Below are positions 12,258 through 25,200 of a stretch of DNA of 64,000 nucleotides, piece by piece. Location: positions 1-64,000 of the forward strand of contig LLCB01000151.1 in NCBI GenBank assembly GCA_001414345.1. The letters are read 5' to 3'. The DNA is from Hymenoscyphus infarciens (Eukaryota; Ascomycota; Leotiomycetes; Helotiales; Helotiaceae). A program made the translations under genes and the position numbers. Below the pieces are notes generated by a model. That model was not told where the DNA came from, made no database searches, and was given only the letters and a program-made list of their open reading frames with translations. Position 1 is the stretch's first letter; each line of letters opens with the position of its first letter.

Positions 12258-13154
12258 ATGCAGACGAAATACTGGCTGCATCAGAGGCCAACTAGACAAC
12301 GTATGCCAATTGCAATGAAACCCGTTCCTGTGGAGACACCGGTCGAGTCGCCATCTATCAACAACACACGACTACACCGATTCCTCGTTCTCGCAGCTGT
12401 CAAGCTTCTCAGGCGTATCGTGCCTAGTCATGGAGCCGTCATATTCATCGCTGGCAAGCTCTGCGTCAAGTATGGAGATCTCCGGGTCCTTTCAGAAGCG
12501 TCAGCTATTCAATTTATACACGAAAACACCTCCATACCAGTTCCAAAAATATATTGTGCCTTTACTCGCAAAGGTTCGACATATATCGTGATGGAGAAGA
12601 TACAAGGCGAGATGCTAGGGATCGGTTGGGGCGAACGGAATGACGATTCAAAGGCAAAGATACTTGAGCAGCTCAAAAGAATGGTGGCTGAAATGCGGAG
12701 TGTACCTCCTCCGCAAGGACAAAAACAAGGCGTCTTTAACGTCCATGGTGGATCTATATGGGATAGCCGGCTTCCTGGGACGTCGATGCGCCATGGTCCT
12801 TGGGAGAGTGTCCACGAGTTCCACAAATACCTGAGGGGGGGTTTTGAGGCAGATCCGAATCACTACCCCGAAGTCAGCAATCTTATAGCATTGCAAGACG
12901 AGGATTGTTGGCCGTTGGTATTTACACATGGTGATTTGAGTAGTTTGAACGTTCTTGTTCGCGGCGATAAAGTTGTGGGAATTATTGACTGGGAGACAGC
13001 TGGCTGGTACCCATCATATTGGGAGTATACCACCGCTTCGCAAGTAAGCCCAATGAATTATTTCTGGCGAAGAGAGATCGGCAACTTCCTGGACCCACTA
13101 CCCGAAGCACTGGAGATGGAAACAATTCGACAAAAATATTTTGGGGATGTTTAG
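12258..13154 (+). CDS. APH-family phosphotransferase (fungal)
   Basis: A single-exon gene of 298 residues of the aminoglycoside phosphotransferase/choline kinase fold. Visible parts are the N-lobe (KYGDL, SEASAIQFI, then IPVPKIY and YIVMEKIQGE), the catalytic loop HGDLSSLNVLV (His224, Asp226, Asn231) and the metal-binding IIDWETAGWYPSYWEY (Asp244). The YWEY end of the motif is typical of the large fungal group of such kinases, whose substrates are mostly unknown; aminoglycoside resistance should not be inferred. A second in-frame ATG at 12303 could be the true start. All kinase motifs are intact. It stands between a broken HET gene and a frameshifted DUF6914 gene, an accessory-looking neighbourhood. 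Confidence 0.9.
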   Translation: MQTKYWLHQRPTRQRMPIAMKPVPVETPVESPSINNTRLHRFLVLAAVKLLRRIVPSHGAVIFIAGKLCVKYGDLRVLSEASAIQFIHENTSIPVPKIYCAFTRKGSTYIVMEKIQGEMLGIGWGERNDDSKAKILEQLKRMVAEMRSVPPPQGQKQGVFNVHGGSIWDSRLPGTSMRHGPWESVHEFHKYLRGGFEADPNHYPEVSNLIALQDEDCWPLVFTHGDLSSLNVLVRGDKVVGIIDWETAGWYPSYWEYTTASQVSPMNYFWRREIGNFLDPLPEALEMETIRQKYFGDV

Positions 13155-13237
13155 AAGCTGTCATACATGTATGTCGATGCTTTTCCAACTCAGCAGATCC
13201 TATACCACTCATACTCAGATGCATATTGATACAGCCA

Positions 13238-13924
13238 TTAGGGTACAGTCTCTTTACCAACCAACAGGTCATATATCACTGCATACTTCATGTTGTAGTT
13301 TCCTTTTCCATCAAACCGATGCTCGGCCTTCTTCTTCTCGACATACCACATGGCACCATCCCGCACTCTCTGCCACCCAGTCACGCTAGAACCAAGAGCT
13401 CTACCGTCGGCATCGAGTGCCTCAAGCGCCTCCCTCACCCAGCTTACACAATTCCATCCTCTCTGGCCTTGCCTGATCGGCACCTGGCAAAGAATGCTCA
13501 GAAGCCGATCCATCTTCTCTATCTTTCCAATCATGATCCGGACAAGCAACAATCTTTGTTGCCAGAAGAGTGACATCCCTCTCCTCAAAGAACCACTCTG
13601 ATTGACCAGCCGCAATAATTCGTTCCTTTGCGTGAAAGCAGAAACCCTGACGATTTTCCGTTTCAATTTTAGGTCCAATAAGTAAGCCCCAATGATATCT
13701 AGCAATAATTTGTCAGCGCCTGTCAAATCAGATACCTCAAGAACTGAGTTCTCGATTAGGGATTTTTGGTTTGGCTCAGAATCTCCACCTTGGAGTACCA
13801 AAACATGTATTCATCAAGTGCTCTATATCAAGGTTCTGACGTACGTATCTTCTCCTCCAGGCATTGTTGCAGCGCCTCCGCGGGCGTAGAGAACAACGTA
13901 TAAACGATCCTTGTTGGATGGCAT
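13238..13924 (-). pseudogene. DUF6914 protein with a frameshift
   Basis: Exon 1 (13924-13845) encodes MPSNKDRLYVVLYARGG and GGEDT. An intron GTACGT...TTGCTAG leads to exon 2 at 13698 with YHWGLLIGPK, FHAKERII and FFEERDVTLLATK. The family then needs LLVRIMIGK, but that is in another frame; the shift falls at about 13552-13560, where one extra base is present. The remaining frame is intact to the stop at 13238: WNCVSWVREALEAL, GWQRVRDGAMWYV, KKKAEHRFDGKGNY and DLLVGKET. This order is that of the short fungal family I know as DUF6914, function unknown. Everything apart from the single shift looks well conserved, so this is either a very young pseudogene or an assembly error. Confidence 0.75.
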
Positions 13925-15339
13925 TGTGATGATATGAAAGATGGTATAAACAAACAGTGGTAAGAAATTGTGTAAATAAAGGATAGGAAATGGTTTAAGC
14001 CTGCAAACCGGTTGTAGTACAGATGATAGAAACTGTGAGGCTGATTTCAAGGGCGCCTCCTTCAATTTGTTACTTTACCAGGGGTTGTCAGTTCCACCGC
14101 GTAGAAGTTTTACCAGCTACTCTCGGCAGCTTTCAAAACGTTGACTTGTTGATACAAAGAGAAGAGCTTATTAAGCTTCTAGTACTTATTCTAGGAGTAG
14201 ATATCGCTCTTTACTATTCTTTCAGCTAAAAACCAAGTTAACAAGTCATTTACTCTTATACTTTCTACCAGTGTTTTGGCTTTCCCCGCCTTAGTTAGCC
14301 TAGCACTCTAGAGAGGATAGGCTACCCCTCTCTATTAGGAAAGGAGAGGATAGGCTAATTTCACTTACAGGCTAGGCTAAATTAGGTAGAAGAGATACTA
14401 AATTTAGATAGAAGAGGTAAGAAAGACTAAAAGAATCAAGATAGAGCTAGGTAAGGAGAGGTACTAGAGAGGATAGAATAGAATAGGAAGTATATAAGTA
14501 AAAAGTATTAAAATAAATAAAAAGTAATAAAAAGTACTAATATTATAGACTAATTCAAGAAGTATTAAAAACAATAATATTATTAAAGCTACTAAAAGAC
14601 AAGATATTATATCTAAATTACGTATTATTCTAGTAGATTAGTACTCTCTCTCTCTCTTAAGTATATATAATCCTCACTTTATAGGTTCTATATAATATTA
14701 AAGCGCTAAGCTAATAAGTAGAGTTAAAGTTAAAAAATAGAATAGTAAAGAAGCTTCTATTAGCTAAAAACTCTAACTTTACTAGAACTTTATATAGCCT
14801 CTTCTAGTCTCTACTCGACTTACTTTATAAATACTTAAAAGAGAGAGAGAGAGTAACGACTTAATTCTCTTTATCTTACTACTTACCTTCTAAGTCCTTT
14901 TAAATAGCACTAAATTAAGTACTCTACTAGGTACTTGATTTACTATAGTAAAACCTCTGTTTTTAGGTACTAATTAGAGACTAATATTATATACTTTTCT
15001 TAGATAGCACTACTCTCGCTAAATCTACTAATAACACTATAAATAATATATTTAAGACTAGTATATACTCTACCTAGCCTCCTCTATAGGCTAGGAAAGG
15101 CTACTCTAATACCTTAGATAGAAAAGAATAGATAGAACAAATTTTAGAATAGAATTAGAGTAGCTAAGAGAAGTAATATATTAGAATAGAATTAGGTAGA
15201 ATAGCCTCAAAATAGAAGCAGGAAGAAGAAGGATTATTAAGATAAGATAGAATAATAGATTAAGTAGAGAAACCTAAAACACTACTTTCTACTATAATTC
15301 TTTAGAAAACGTGATTTAATAATTACTTAATCTACTCTA
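13925..15339. other. AT-rich block with decayed repeats
   Basis: The first 300 bp are the 5' flank of the DUF6914 gene. From about 14250 the sequence is AT-rich with hardly any CA/TG and many short CTCT/GAGA and TAGG runs. No ORF is supported. It is interpreted as RIP-degraded repeat DNA. Confidence 0.6.
14641..14857. repeat. Inverted-repeat unit bounded by CTCTCT stems
   Basis: The left end GTACTCTCTCTCTCTCTTAA, continuing GTATATATAA, is matched in inverse complement by the right end (GTTACTCTCTCTCTCTCTTT, then TAAGTATTTATAAA). The interior holds further inverse matches (AGCTTCTATTAGC-type and TAGAGTTAAAGTTA against TAACTCTAACTTTAC-like sequence). It may be a small foldback element, but the low complexity of the ends makes this uncertain. 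Confidence 0.4.
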
Positions 15340-15895
15340 TCCCTTTAGTTATCCTTACACTCTACGTATAGACGCGTTTAGTAGTCCGGTTTAAAACTAC
15401 TCTTATTTAAGGTAGTTTTAGACTAAAATCTAGGTAGCTTTAAACTACGATGCTGCTAAACCAGTTTAGGAGTGCTAAGATATTAAAATCTGAATTGAAG
15501 TAAGAAACACGTCTATAGAGCGTACTTGAGAGGCCTTCTTTTTAAGGACTTTTTTAGTAGCTTTTTCGTACTAGGAGTAGTATTAGCCTTACGCTATCCT
15601 AGAGAAGGCATATTAATTAAAAAGAAGGATAAAAGAGTATAAAAGTGGCGGTAGAAGTAGTGGAAGTGGTAGGAGTAGATAGGCTAACTTACGCTGAAAT
15701 GATTATTTTTTTAGTAGGGCTTTTTAAACATAAGATTATAGGTAAATTATTGTTAAATTTCTACATTGTTATATACTTTAGTAGAGTTTAAAGAATAAGA
15801 TAATGATTTAAATATTTGGTCGTGTTAGGGCTGGAAATATGAGGTTAGAACCGCGTTCCACTAAATCACGTGAGGTGTAAGAATAACTGAAGAGA
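15340..15895 (+). mobile_element. Non-autonomous TIR element, copy 1
   Basis: A 556-bp non-coding unit bounded by TA. Left end TCCCTTTAGTTATCCTTACA; inverse complement of the right end TCTCTTCAGTTATTCTTACA. The terminal similarity extends imperfectly to about 55 bp (ACGCGTTTAGTAGTCCGG against ACGTGATTTAGTGGAACGCGG). A second copy in opposite orientation lies at 57969-58634. This copy retains more CG, CA and TG than its surroundings, so it is less affected by RIP, and lacks about 110 bp present in the other copy. TA flanks suggest a Tc1/mariner-type MITE; this is inference from the flanks only. Confidence 0.75.
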
Positions 15896-15897
15896 TA

Positions 15898-17475
15898 GCC
15901 TACTTGATAGTCAACTCTATACGTACTCTATAACCTCTTATAAGAAGGTAAATCAGGCTTAAAACCCCGCTCTACTAGTTTTATATAGCTAAAAACTTCT
16001 ACTAAAAACTTCTTTCTATTTCTTCTAAAAGATAACTAGCCTAGACTACTATCTACTCTCTATAAGTAATATCTACTAGAGATATATTAAGTATCTATAG
16101 TGCTTTCTTCAAACAATTACAGCTTCTCCAACATAGCCTGCTTTATACCTAGTATAATATTTCTATAAGCTTAGCTATAATTCGTTAGCAAGTTACAAGT
16201 TGAAGTTTTTGAAAGAGCTCTATTTCGTCTCCTAATAAGTTATTTCTCACTTCGAATGTAACCGACTAATCAATCACTAGTAGCTCAGCTGCAGTCATAC
16301 TAAATTGTTCTTACGGGGTCTGTTAGATCAGAGCTGGGAATCAGTCGAAACAATTTTTATTTGCCAGCCTTGTCAAGGAACAATATGGCGTACCTCCTAT
16401 AAGTGCACATTCTTAGAGGCCAGGGTTTCAGCATATTAATCAAAAGAGGATATAACAAGATGCTGTGAAGTTTATACTAGTTGCCGTTTCAGGAAAGATA
16501 GATTTTTAGATAGCAAGTTTTAAACTAGATTTTAGTTATTCTGATTTCCATGTAAATTTCGTCTTTACTTTTAATTACTCCGACTCAATTAAAATAATTT
16601 TGACATTTTGCGAGAGCAAGGACTCGCGTTCTGACTTGGGTATGGTTCTCGAGGAAATGTGCTCGTTATTTTAGTTTAGCAATCTTCTAATTTGCCAAGC
16701 TAATCGAACTTGTTTATTACTCTGAATTTGGTAAATGCGTGTTGGTGGTACGAGGCCTGTCATCGTCTAATGTATACCACTTGAGTTTATTATTTTGAAT
16801 GGTCTAGAAGAATCAAATCAAAACCTAAAACTTACAGAAAATGACTTCTGAGAATTTTCTTTCGTTCCTCTTAATTCTTTGGTTTCAGATAATCAAACTT
16901 AGGCGACGTTGACGACGAATAATGCGGCGAATGAAATAAACTAGGGTTTCTCCTTCTCATAACTTCCAGTACGGCGGCGTGAGATCTATCGAAAGAAGAT
17001 GTACGACTCGGTACAGAAGTTCTACCCAGCTAGACAACCTACGTGTATCGAACCCCGGGTGAGATCCATCTTGATTCTCGGAGGGCAACGGCGTGCTTGT
17101 CGGCCTTGAACCACCGCGTCCTCTCCGTTTTTGGGCTACCGGGCTCATTGACACCATATCATATTTTTGTACGACGCATCTCAATTCCATGGATGCAAAG
17201 CTATGTTTACATAGCTACTCTGTCTCCCTATGCCATCTCAAATCCTTCCTATTCTCTCCCACCTTATACAGAGAAAAATCACAAAAAGCTCCTTGAACGC
17301 CCTCTAGGTATTGGTAATGGTCAACTCCATATATGCCCTTCAACCCCTTCCGCAAACCAGTCATCCAAGCAAAACTCCGCCGCAAAAGCCAATTCGTACA
17401 TTTCCGTCCTTCCATATCCACATTTATTTGTGTCGCATTCAATAATTGTAGATTTTGCCCGAATCAAAGGTAAAT
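15898..17475. other. AT-rich tail, then intergenic
   Basis: AT-rich decayed sequence continues to about 16100. Beyond that composition rises but I recognise no gene. The ORF at 17043-17495 overlaps the 3' end of the polymerase subunit gene on the other strand and has no known content. Confidence 0.45.
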
Positions 17476-18123
17476 CTAAGCCTCACCCACGGTGAACTTG
17501 GAGCTCATCAATTCATCCACATGCGCCCGTTCAATCTTTGCATTTCCCTTCTCCTCTTCCTTTATCAAGACGGCGAGGACTTCGATGGGAGGATTAAGAC
17601 CTAGCTTGTTAGCGCGATACCAGCGTTTCTGGCGGGCGGATCCTATTGCTGGCTACACCGCATGTCAGTTCTCGATTCGATTTCTGACTTGTCCACCTAT
17701 TGAGGAAAGGGGGGAAGAGGGGAAACATACACCATACTGAGAACTCATATCAAACAACCTCAAAATCTTCTCCTCCAAACTAACATCCCCCTGATGAACT
17801 CTCGGTGCCTTCCTCTCCGCCTCTCGCTCCCGCCAGTATTTCTTGATCTGCGAATCGGTGGTTTTGCTTGCTCTCTCTTCCTCCTCGGTCTTGAATATCG
17901 CGACCGCAGCGGCCTCAGGAACCTTTCCCACCACCTCTACAATTTTCGTATCGGGTATGGCGAGCTCTTCGACTTTCTTGGGTTCTGAGGCTTTCGAGAG
18001 GGGAGGTTTGCCGGGGATGTGGGTGGTCTTCGTTACTTTGTTGTTGGTGAAGGCAAGAGTCTTTTGGGTTCCCTTTGCGGCTGGACCGCTGGATTTGCGG
18101 GTTGGACGACGAGTTCCTGCCAT
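17476..18123 (-). CDS. DNA polymerase delta subunit 4 (Cdm1/POLD4)
   Basis: Two exons, 18123-17731 and 17652-17476, giving 189 residues. The C-terminal half has the family signature LFDMSSQYGPAIG, then RQKRWYRANKLGL and NPPIEVLAVLI; this block is split by the intron (GTATGT...GGTGTAG) and appears only after splicing. The N-terminal part is basic and disordered, with QKTLAF (from Gln20) resembling a short PCNA-interacting motif. POLD4 is the smallest subunit of the replicative polymerase delta and stabilises the holoenzyme in the nucleus. The C-terminal domain looks complete. The gene is separated from the large transposon pair only by about 900 bp of upstream sequence. Confidence 0.92.
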
Positions 18124-19025
18124 TGTTGGAGGTTGTGGGGAGTCTTTGGGGTGGGTTGTGGTTGTGGTTGTAAGGAAGGTGCTGGGGGAGCTTGGGAAGG
18201 ATCAATGTTGGGGAAGGAGGGAGCCTCGATGACGATTTGGTGATTTTTGTTAACAAGGCAACCGCGATGTCTTGGCGCTGAGTGATTGAATGAGGGATGC
18301 TCCTTCCACCTTTATTTCTTCTTGGCAATTGAATAAGGTTTGGGTTTCTGAGGACTTCGTGCTGTTGAGTTTTCTCTGGCTTAGGTCTGGTGAGGTGTTC
18401 TCGAACCTCTCGAACCTCCTGCAAGTGACTAAAACACCCTCACTATTCTCAACAACTTATTTTGTCACACAATCCCCCATTCAAACCCCATCTCCCCGAA
18501 TCCTTCGTTATAGGCTGGCACTCAATCTATTGAAATGCGCCAGCTCAACTCTCCTCATCCACTTGTTTTGATTTAAAGCTATGGATGTTCATCGCAAAAT
18601 AGAAATTCATAACGAAGCCTCGAATGTCAAGCACAAGGGCTGGAAAGCTGTAGTTTTAAACAAAGATGGCATCCGAAATATTCCTTCACCATTCACTGAA
18701 ACTTCTTCAGGAAAAACCTACACTTTCTCCTAGATGCTGTGGTACGCCTCTGTCTTTCAATTGGTAGGTGACCTACCAATAAGAGAAAGTTCCTCCCACA
18801 CTGCCCTTTGCAGGTGAACTACGAATATTCCGAGTTTCGGAAATCCTTCAATTGCGCACTTAAGCTAACCTTCTATTGCAAACGTGTATCTAGTTTTCTT
18901 ACTTTGTAGTTACCGGCGATATGATTTGAAGAAGAAACGTGCTCAGTGAACGACAAAAGGGTGAAAGACTACGAAGTGGATTTTTGGGGATCTCAATTTT
19001 AGCAGAACTAATGCTATAAAATTAT
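18124..19025. other. 5' flank of POLD4 up to the transposon
   Basis: It presumably contains the POLD4 promoter. The ORFs at 18290-18571 and on the opposite strand have no recognisable content. The last nine bases before 19026 (TAAAATTAT, 19017-19025) are the left target-site duplication of the transposon cluster. Confidence 0.5.
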
Positions 19026-22000
19026 CGGTAATTATCCATTTTGCCCTCTAAATAATGATTTATACCTTAAATATCCCTTAATTAATAAATAATACCTAGA
19101 ATACCCCTTGTTTTTATACCTCTTATTTTTAGAGAGTAAAACTATTAAAATAGAGGTATTCTAGTTAGTAAATATTTACTACTTTTACTATATATCTATA
19201 CCTATTTTTAAGTAAATTAAAACTATATACTAAGATGCCTTATAATATTCGAGTACTAAAATCTATTCTCTCTCTATCTTCTTCTACTATTACTACTACT
19301 ACTAATATACTAGCTCTTAAGTATAAGGATAAGGTAAAGTATAAGTAGTATATAAAGCCTTATTATATAATATTAAAAGAACTTAATTAATAAGAATAAT
19401 AAGATAAAGCTATTATAAATAAATTAATAGGTAATTCTATACTAGTAGATACTAACACTTTAAAAAACGTTATATAAATTAGTTAGAAGTAGCTTACTTT
19501 TAAAGAAGTAAAAGAGGCTATAATTATTTATCTAATTAATTAAGATAAGTCTTATAAGATTATAAAGTTAGATAAAGGTTAGTTTATTCTTAAGTATAAA
19601 GTAAAAGAGATATATAAATTCTACTTATATATTATTCTTTCTAAGAAGACTTAGTATATAATCCTTTAAGTATATATCTTTTACTCTTATCTAACTAATA
19701 TATATTTTAATTACTATAGTAAGAATAGTATATAATATATTCTTAATACCTATATTAAATCTATTAATTAAGATCTTAACCTTAAAATAAAGAATTTAGT
19801 AAATAATAAGAAGTTACTTAGCTAAGATAATATTATACTAAATTATTAGATATATTATACTATTTAAAAGTAATATAAGAAAAGTCTTAAGAAGGAAAAG
19901 AATTCGTTTATACTTATACTAAATTATATAAAGATATTTTAAGATTTAGATCCTATTTACTATATATGTTTTTAAATTAACTAAGAAACTATAGAATTTA
20001 AAGGTATATTTATTACTTTAAAACCTCTTTATAATACTACTAAGTATATCTACTACTTTATTAGAGTTAATATTATATATACTTAATTAAAGTTTAAGAT
20101 AGTACTAGTAATTACTATTATAATTAATACTAATAATAAGATATTACTAATTTACTAGGCGTTATTACTAAAAAAGGATAAGAAGTTATAAAAGTAGTAC
20201 TTTATAAATATAGTATATACTTTTTAAACTTTTTAAGTAATATATAAGAATAGTAATAAATAGATACTAATTAATAACTACTAAAAGAGCTTATAAAAGT
20301 AACTTCTAATAGCCTTTTTAAAGGCTTATACTCTTATATATTATTAGTATATTATAAATAATATTATCTTTTACTATAATAAGGAATTAAGATAACTTTA
20401 GTAAAGACTTTACTATATAAAGAATAGAGATACTTACTAAGAAACTCTATTATAAATAATAAAGTTTAAGAAGAAGTATAATAATAAAACCCTCTCTAAA
20501 TATATTACTACTATTCTAACTAATATTTATTCTATATATAAGGTTATCTTTATTAAGAGACTTTTATAATATAGCTATAATATATTAAATATTATTAAGA
20601 GTATTAACTTAGTATAGAGTAAGATTTAGAATTATCTACTAATATAACTACTTAATAGTATATAAGATTAGGTAATAAAGAAGTTTTACTTATACTATAA
20701 TTTACTTATTAAATTTAGTAATACTAAGGTCTTAAATAAGCTATAGAAGCTCTATCTTAAAAAGCTAGAGTATACTAAAAAGTATAAAGTTATTTTTATT
20801 AGTAGAGACGTCTACTAAGTTAATACTTCTAAAAAACATTACTATTAAGTTAACCTTAAAGAATATACTTACTTATACCTTTCTTTCTAAGATTATTAAT
20901 TACCTTACTTATATATAATTATCTATTATTAATATCTTACTATTAATATTATATAATTCTTCTATTATAGCTATTTACTTTTAAATTATTATTTAATATA
21001 CTATTCTACTTTTAAGCCTTTCTTTATAATTAATAAGCTTTATTCTACTTCTAGTATTTTACTACTACTAATTAAGTACTATATAAGATAACTAAAAAAG
21101 GTATATATCTATTAAGAGTATTAACTATTAAATTATAAGTATTATAATTACTAAGAAGTTAGCTATAATTTAAGAATATATATAGGTATACTATTAGTTT
21201 ATAGATATATATAAAAGGTAAAAGAGGTAGTTTTTAGAGAAAATAGTAACTAATTAAATAATAATAAGTTTAAAGACTAGGAAGTCTTTCTTAAAAATAT
21301 TAATAATAATCCTCTCTATTAATCTAATCTTACTACTATTAATAAAGTATAAATTACTTCTTATTATTAAAACCGAGTTTTAGAATCTCTTAAGAATAAG
21401 AATAAGAATAAGAATAAAGATAGAGATAGTAGAGAGGAATATAAGAAGGAATTTAATAGCTTTTTTAATAGCTTAGAGGACTTTTTCTTATTATCTAAGC
21501 TATTACTAGAAGAGCTATTTAAGCTTAACGAACCTTTAATTATAAGTATAAGTAATAATAGTAAAACTAAGTAAGCTATAGAGAGTATATAATGTTAATA
21601 TAATATTACTAGTAGAAGAGGAATTAATAAGCGATTTATTAAGCTAGAAGTATATTCTAAAGTTTTAAGTACTTAAGATAAGAAGGAAAAGTAATAATTA
21701 GATAATAGTTAAGATATAATTAATAGGTATTATTATTATATAGATTAAGAGTATATAGTAGATGTTAATAGACGTTGTTTTATACTATTAATATTAGATT
21801 AATTATATAGAGTAAAGGTAGTAGAGTAGAAGTAGGAGTAGAAGTAAGAGCAGAAGTAGAAGTAGGAATAGAAGTAGAAGTAAGAGAATATAGACGTTTA
21901 AGACGAAATTAGTATAGATAGTACTAAGCTAAGAATTAATTCTGCTACGTAAGAAGGAATTAGAATTAAGGTTAATCTAAGTATCTAAGAGAGCTAAAAA

Positions 22001-22212
22001 GCCGTCGATTTAAGAGATAAAAGCGTTAAGCGAAAGCGTAAGGATTAGAGTATTATACTAGAGAGTACTTGTAAAAGTTTATATATTAGAAAGTAGGTAG
22101 ATAGTATAGTAGTAGGTTAATTTACTATATTTATTAAATTTTTAGTATATTAGTATAGAGAAAACAATGAATAAGGAAAATATCTTTACTAACTAGAATA
22201 CCTCTATTTTAA
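19026..22212 (+). pseudogene. MULE copy A, RIP-degraded transposase
   Basis: It begins with a terminal inverted repeat of about 145 bp. An ATG at 19235 opens a frame reading MPYNIRVLKSILSL and then continues as readable protein sequence interrupted almost only by TAA and TAG, the RIP products of CAA and CAG. Around 20100 the frame resembles the MULE transposase core (VLVITTIINTNNKILLIY). Near 21815-21890 a GAAGTA-type run encodes an acidic low-complexity stretch. The 9-bp target duplication is the stronger argument for the superfamily; the protein match is weak. The copy is interrupted at 22212 inside its right terminal repeat. Confidence 0.7.
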
Positions 22213-25200
22213 CGGTAATTATCTATTTTGCTCTCTAAATAATGATTTATATCTTAAATATCCCTTGATTAATAAATAATACCTAGAATACCTCTTGTTT
22301 TTATATCTCTTATTTTTAGAAAGCAAAACTGTTAAAATAGAGATATTCTAGTTAGTAAAGATATTTTCCTTATTCATTGTTTTCTCTATACTAATATACT
22401 AAAAATTTAATAAACATAGTAAATTAACCTACTACTACACTATCTATCTACTTTCTAATATATAAACTTTTATAAGTACTCTCTAGTATAATACTCTAAT
22501 TCTTATACTTTCGTTTATCTTTTAAATCGACGGCTTTTTAGCTCTTCTAGGTACTTAGATTAACCTTAACTCTAATTCCTTCTTATGTAGTAGGATTAAT
22601 TCTTAGCTTAGCACTATCTATACTAATTTCGCCTTAAACGTCTATATTCTTCTGCTTCTACTCCTGCTTCTACTCCTGCTCCTGCTCCTACTCTTACTCT
22701 TACTTCTACTTCTACTCCTACTCCTACTCCTATTCTACTATCTTTACTCTATATAATTAATCTAATATTAATAGTATAAGGCAACGTTTATTAATATCTA
22801 CTATATACTCTTAATTTATATAGTAATAATACCTATCTATTATATTCTAACTATTACTTAATTATTACTTTTCCTTCTTATCTTAAGTACTTAAAACTTT
22901 AAAATATACTCTTAGCTTAATAAATTGCTTATTAATTCCTCTTTTACTAGTAATATTATATTAATATTATATACTCTTTATAGCTTACTTAGTTTTACTA
23001 TTATTACTTATATTTATAATTAAGAGTTTATTAAGCTTAAATAGCTCTTCTAGTAGTGGCTTAGATAATAGAAAAAAGTCTTCTAAGCTATTAGAAAAGC
23101 TATTAAATTCCTTCTTATATTCCTCTCTACTATCTCTATTCTTATTCTTATTCTTAAGAGATTCTAAAACTCGGTTTTAATAATAAGAGGTAATTTATAC
23201 TTTATTAGTAGTAGTAAGATTAGATTAGTAGAGAGGATTATTATTAATATCTTTAAAGAAGACTTTTTAGTCTTTAAACTTATTATTATTTAATTAGTTA
23301 CTATCTTTTTTAAAAACTATCTCTTTTACCTTTTATATATACTTATAAGCTAATAGTATACTTATATATATTCTTAAATTATAGCTAACTTCTTAGTAAT
23401 TATAATACTTATAATTTAATAGTTAATACTCTTAATAGATATATACCTTTTTTAGTTATCTTATATAGTACTTAATTAGTAGTAGTAAAATACTAGAAGT
23501 AGAATAAAGCTTATTAATTATAAAGAAAGGCTTAAAAGTAGAATAGTATATTAAATAATAATTTAAAAGTAAATAGCTATAATAGAAGAATTATATAATA
23601 TTAATAGTAAGATATTAGTAATAGATAATTATATATAAGTAAGGTAATTAATAATTTTAGAAAGAAAGGTATAAGTAAGTATACTCTTTAAGGTTAACTT
23701 AGTAGTAATGTTTTTTAGGAGTATTAACTTAGTAGACGTCTTTATTAGTAGAAATAACTTTATACTTTTTAATATACTCTAGCTTTTTAAGATAGAGCTT
23801 TTATAGCTTATTTAAGACCTTAGTATTACTAAATTTAGTAGGTAAATTATAGTATAAATAAAACTTCTTTATTACTTAATCTTATATACTATTAAGTAGT
23901 TATATTAGTTGACGATTTTAAATCTTACTTTATACTAAGTTAATACTTTTAATAATATTTAATATATTATAGCTATATTATAAAAGTCCTTTAATAGAGA
24001 TAACCTTATATATAAAATAAATATTAGTTAGAATAGTAATAATATATTTAAAAAGGGTTTTATTACTATACTTCTTTTTAAACTTTACTATTTATAATAA
24101 AGTTTCTTAGTAAGTATCTCTATCTTTTATATAGTAAAGTCTCTATTAAAGTTATCTTAATTCCTTACTATAGTAAAAGATAATATTATCTATAATATAC
24201 TAATAATATATAAGAGTATAAGCTTTTAGAAAGGTTATTAGAAGTTACTTTTATAAGCCTTTTTAGTAGTTACTAATTAGTATTTATTTATTACTATTCT
24301 TATATATTATTTAAAGAGTTTAAAAGGTATATATTATATTTATAAAGTACTACTTTTATAACTTTTTATCCTTTTTTAGTAATAATATCTAGTAAATTAG
24401 TAATATCTTATTATTAGTATTAATTATAATAGTAATTACTAGTACTATCTTAAACTTTAATTAAGTATATATAGTATTAACCCTAGTAAAGTGGTAGATA
24501 TATTTAGTAGTATTATAAAGAGGTCTTAGAGTAATAAATACGTTTTTAAATTCTATAGTTTCTTAGTTAATTTAAAGACATATATAGTAAGTAGGATCTA
24601 AATCTTAAAATACTTTTATATAATTTAATATAAGTATAAATAAATTCTTTTTCTTTTTAAAACTTTTCTTATATTACTTTTAAATAGTATAATATACTTA
24701 ATAATTTAATATAGTATTACCTTAGCTAAGCGACTTCTTATTATTTACTAAATTCTTTATTTTAAGGTTAGGATCTTAATTAATAGATTTAGTATAAGTA
24801 TTAAGAATATATTATATACTATTCTTACTATAATAATTAAGGTATATATTAGTTAGATAAGAGTAAGAGGTATATACTTAAAGGATTATATACTAAGTCT
24901 TCTTAGAAAGGATAATATATAGATAGAATTTATATATCTCTTTTACCTTATACTTAAGAATAAACTAACCTTTATCTAACTTTATAATCTTATAAAACTT
25001 GTTTTAATTAATTAAATAAATAATTATAACCTCTTTTACCTTTTTAAGAGTAGACCACTCTTAACTAATTTATATAATATCTTTTAAAGCGTTAGTATCT
25101 ACTAGTATAGAATTACTTATTAATTTATTTATAATAGCTTTATTTTATTATTCTTATTAATTAAGTTCTTTTAATATTATATAATAAGGCTTTATATACT

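Noticed and set aside
17043..17495. 150-codon plus-strand ORF
   Set aside because: Overlaps the 3' exon of POLD4 on the other strand and has no recognisable content.
18290..18571. 93-codon plus-strand ORF upstream of POLD4
   Set aside because: No recognisable motif; lies in the promoter region.
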